7,053 nt of DNA from Clostridia bacterium (lineage in GTDB: Bacteria; Bacillota; DSM-521; Neomoorellales; Neomoorellaceae), in the NCBI GenBank assembly GCA_030445875.1, contig JASUSX010000115.1, positions 1 through 7,053 on the forward strand. Direction: 5' to 3'. The notes beneath the pieces were generated by a model that had not been told where the DNA came from, searched no databases, and was given only the letters and a program-made list of their open reading frames with translations. Position numbers and translations under genes: made by a program. Shown one piece after another: positions 5,248 through 7,053 of this stretch (its first letter is position 1; each line of letters starts with the position of its first letter).

Positions 5248-6024
5248 ATGATCCTGTTATGGCGCTGGCGCCGGCTGGTCAACATCCTGATCCCGGCGCT
5301 GTTATTTTTGCTGGGACTCTACCTGGGCGCCCGGTTGGCTGATTACCAGCCCCTGGCGACCATGGTCGGACGGGCGAAGAAACTGTTACCCATATATAGC
5401 GTGGCGACCACGGAAAAAAAGGTGGCCCTCTCCTTTGACGCCACCTGGGGGGCGGAGTACACACCCCGCTTGCTGGCCACCTTGAAACAGCACAACCTGA
5501 AAACAACCTTTTTTTTAACCAACATTTGGCTGAAGAAGTACCCCCAGGTGGCTAAAGAGATAGCCGCTGCCGGCCACGAGATCGGCCTCCACTCAGCCAC
5601 CCACCCGCACTTTACCGCTTTGAGCGAGGCGGAAATAGAGCAAGAGCTACAGGAGAACAGCCAGATGGTAAAAGAGGTAACAGGTTATAAGGCGGAACTC
5701 TTCCGGCCGCCCTTCGGTGACTATAACGACACGGTGATCCGTACCGTCGAGCGGTTGGGCTACCGGGCTATCCAGTGGGATGTGGATTCCCTGGACTGGC
5801 AGGAACATATGACGGCCGAGGCCATCCTGAACCGGGTGCTGAAAAACATTAAACCCGGCTCCATTGTCCTCTTCCATAATAACGGCCGCTATACGGCCGA
5901 CGTCCTGGGTCCCCTCCTGGAGAGGCTCAAGGCCGACGGTTACCAGGTGGTGCCGGTCGGGGAATTGGTTATCAAGGGGGATTACTACATTGACCACGCC
6001 GGCGTGCAGCACCCGGGCCGGTAG
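5248..6024 (+). CDS. Membrane-anchored polysaccharide deacetylase, PdaB-like (NodB domain)
   Basis: This 258-residue protein has one N-terminal hydrophobic segment (about residues 10-31) preceded by arginines. It is a signal anchor that would place the enzyme outside the membrane. The NodB carbohydrate esterase 4 domain follows (about 57-243). Visible motifs are SFDATWG (62-68, D64 the likely catalytic base), H115-x3-H119 (metal ligands), RPPFGDYN (153-160), WDVDSLDW (177-184) and LFHNN (208-212). The second Asp of the usual TFDDG motif, normally a metal ligand, is Ala65. PdaB-type sporulation deacetylases show a similar substitution (an Ile in Bacillus, as I recall), so the change fits that subgroup and does not by itself mean a dead enzyme. 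The likely substrate is peptidoglycan or a related N-acetylated glycan, with a role in spore or cortex formation. It seems to be a single-gene unit after the glc terminator; I see no strong promoter of its own. Confidence 0.88.
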   Translation: MILLWRWRRLVNILIPALLFLLGLYLGARLADYQPLATMVGRAKKLLPIYSVATTEKKVALSFDATWGAEYTPRLLATLKQHNLKTTFFLTNIWLKKYPQVAKEIAAAGHEIGLHSATHPHFTALSEAEIEQELQENSQMVKEVTGYKAELFRPPFGDYNDTVIRTVERLGYRAIQWDVDSLDWQEHMTAEAILNRVLKNIKPGSIVLFHNNGRYTADVLGPLLERLKADGYQVVPVGELVIKGDYYIDHAGVQHPGR

Positions 6025-6132
6025 GCAGGTGTCCAGGGGGTAGAGGCCGGGGAACTAACCTGGTAGCTCCTGGAGATAGGGTAGGCCCGACCAACCCGGA
6101 TATATAAAAATGTTTTGTGGCTGGCGGAAGTA

Positions 6133-6141
6133 TGTTACAAT
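6133..6141 (+). promoter_or_regulatory. Extended -10 promoter for the decarboxylase gene
   Basis: TGTTACAAT joins a TG extension to TACAAT (6136-6141), five of six matches to TATAAT. The -35 region is poor (TTTTGT at 6113-6118 with a 17-base spacer), which the TG extension can offset. Transcription would start at about 6147-6149, that is, at the GTG start codon itself. Confidence 0.5.
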
Positions 6142-6147
6142 AACACT

Positions 6148-7053
6148 GTGAAAACCCAAGGGCGGGCGCCTCTCTGGGAGGCGCTTTTAAGTTACCAGCA
6201 AAAGAAGCTTAACTCCTGGCATACACCTGGTCATAAAGACGGCGCCTATACCTGGCCTGCCTGGCGGCGGGCCCTGGGGGAAGGCACCTTCAGGCTGGAT
6301 TTGACCGAGGTACCGGGGCTGGACAACCTGGCCTGCCCGGAAGGGGTCATCCGGGAGGCCCAGGAAAAGGCGGCGGCTTTTTACGGTGCGGCGCAAACCT
6401 TTTTCCTGGTCAATGGCGCCAGTGCCGGCCTGATGGCCGTCCTGCTGGCTACCTGCCAGCCCGGGGAGGAGGTTTTATTGCCCCGTTACGCCCACCGGGC
6501 CGCCTTTAGCGGCCTCATCTTGAGCGGGGCCAGGCCGGTTTACCTGGAGACGACCTGGCTGGTGTCACCCGGCCTGCCCCTGGGGGTAACCCCGGCCGAT
6601 CTGACCAGGGCTTTAGAGGCCCACCCCCGGGCCAGGCTCTTGCTTCTGGTTCACCCCACCTATGAGGGAGTGGTGCCCCGGAGTGAGGAACTAATCGCCC
6701 TGGCCCATGACCGCGGCCTGGCTGTCCTGGCCGACGCTGCCCACGGCGCTCACTTTGGCCTGGACCCGGCCCTGCCGCCCTCGCCCCTGGCCCTGGGGGC
6801 CGACTATGTGGTCCAGAGCACCCATAAAACCATGGGCGCCCTCACCCAGGCGGCCATGCTCCACCTGGGGGAAAGGGGGGCAAGGGAAAGAGAGAGGGTG
6901 GCAGGGGCCTTAAACCTGCTGCAAACGACCAGCCCTTCCTACCTGCTCCTGGCTTCCCTGGATCTAGCCCGGCTCCGGGCGGCAGTCCGGGGCCGCCGGG
7001 ACTGGGGACAGGCCGTCGCCCGGGCCCTGGCTTTACGGGAGCAACTGGCAGCC
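6148..7053 (+). CDS. Orn/Lys/Arg decarboxylase family protein, PLP-dependent (3' end outside window)
   Basis: The first 302 codons are present and the frame is open at the window edge. This family removes the carboxyl group of ornithine, lysine or arginine to give polyamines or their precursors. Visible are the N-terminal PLWEAL (8-13) and HTPGHK (25-30) motifs, NGASAG (89-94), a PLP-stacking histidine at H116, the DAAH motif (D196, H199), and STHKT with the PLP lysine at K227, followed by LTQ. GTG at 6148 is chosen because no in-frame start occurs between it and the conserved HTPGHK. The only upstream alternative, TTG at 6115, has no ribosome site. No Shine-Dalgarno precedes the GTG. The residues match the short Firmicute type (Bacillus YaaO/SpeA, just under 500 residues), so about 60 percent is seen. 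The amino acid substrate cannot be told. In Bacillus, yaaO lies next to tmk and holB. Confidence 0.88.
   Translation, partial: MKTQGRAPLWEALLSYQQKKLNSWHTPGHKDGAYTWPAWRRALGEGTFRLDLTEVPGLDNLACPEGVIREAQEKAAAFYGAAQTFFLVNGASAGLMAVLLATCQPGEEVLLPRYAHRAAFSGLILSGARPVYLETTWLVSPGLPLGVTPADLTRALEAHPRARLLLLVHPTYEGVVPRSEELIALAHDRGLAVLADAAHGAHFGLDPALPPSPLALGADYVVQSTHKTMGALTQAAMLHLGERGARERERVAGALNLLQTTSPSYLLLASLDLARLRAAVRGRRDWGQAVARALALREQLAA
6166..6188 (+). terminator. Terminator-shaped hairpin inside the first codons of the decarboxylase gene
   Basis: GCGCCTC (6166-6172) pairs exactly with GAGGCGC (6178-6184) across a five-base loop and is followed by TTTT (6185-6188). Its shape is that of a small intrinsic terminator, yet it falls within codons 7-14. 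It may attenuate transcription, slow initiation of translation, or simply reflect codon choice in GC-rich DNA. Confidence 0.4.

Noticed and set aside
6707..6913. 68-codon plus-strand frame near the end of the window
   Set aside because: It lies in another frame within the decarboxylase coding region, whose PLP lysine motif is intact across it.

Overview
The window looks like chromosomal DNA from a GC-rich, anaerobic, endospore-forming Firmicute. A thermophilic acetogen of the Moorella type fits best. The reasons are sigma-A-like promoters and strong AGGAGG-type ribosome sites, a PdaB-like sporulation deacetylase, an Orn/Lys/Arg decarboxylase of the short Firmicute type, and a quinone-poor style of Fe-S/flavin redox genes. 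The genus is an inference from sequence character; no database was searched. All genes read on the plus strand.

Region 1 (1-675) holds a 72-residue two-cluster ferredoxin and, 59 bases later, a 114-residue single-domain cupin that starts at TTG. They may be the tail of an operon that begins outside the window. Region 2 (676-1042) is a 367-base non-coding stretch dense in symmetry. It contains a 16-bp palindrome on the cupin stop codon, two copies of a FadR-type GntR-family operator exactly 42 bp apart, a perfect 12-bp hairpin, a TTGACA-N18-TAGACT promoter with an inverted repeat across its -35 box, and a leader hairpin with competing partners.

Region 3 (1043-5117) is the main unit, a tight three-gene operon with gaps of 13 and 18 bases. 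It encodes a GlcD-type FAD 2-hydroxyacid dehydrogenase, a second full-length but motif-degenerate paralogue, and a GlcF-type protein with two [4Fe-4S] clusters and two CCG domains. Together they most likely oxidise glycolate or D-lactate (to glyoxylate or pyruvate) and pass electrons from flavin through Fe-S clusters to an acceptor not encoded here. A strong intrinsic terminator at 5164-5201 closes the operon.

Region 4 (5248-6024) encodes a membrane-anchored NodB/PdaB-like polysaccharide deacetylase. Region 5 (6148 to the window end) is the first 302 codons of a PLP-dependent Orn/Lys/Arg decarboxylase-family protein. Its GTG start has no ribosome site and sits where transcription from an extended -10 promoter should begin, so the message may be leaderless. 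A terminator-shaped hairpin lies inside its first codons. In Bacillus-type genomes the relative of this gene (yaaO) precedes tmk and holB, which may lie just beyond the window.

No mobile element, CRISPR array, tRNA or rRNA was seen. The strongest candidates for something undescribed are regulatory: the dense symmetry upstream of the glc-type operon, and the start region of the decarboxylase gene.
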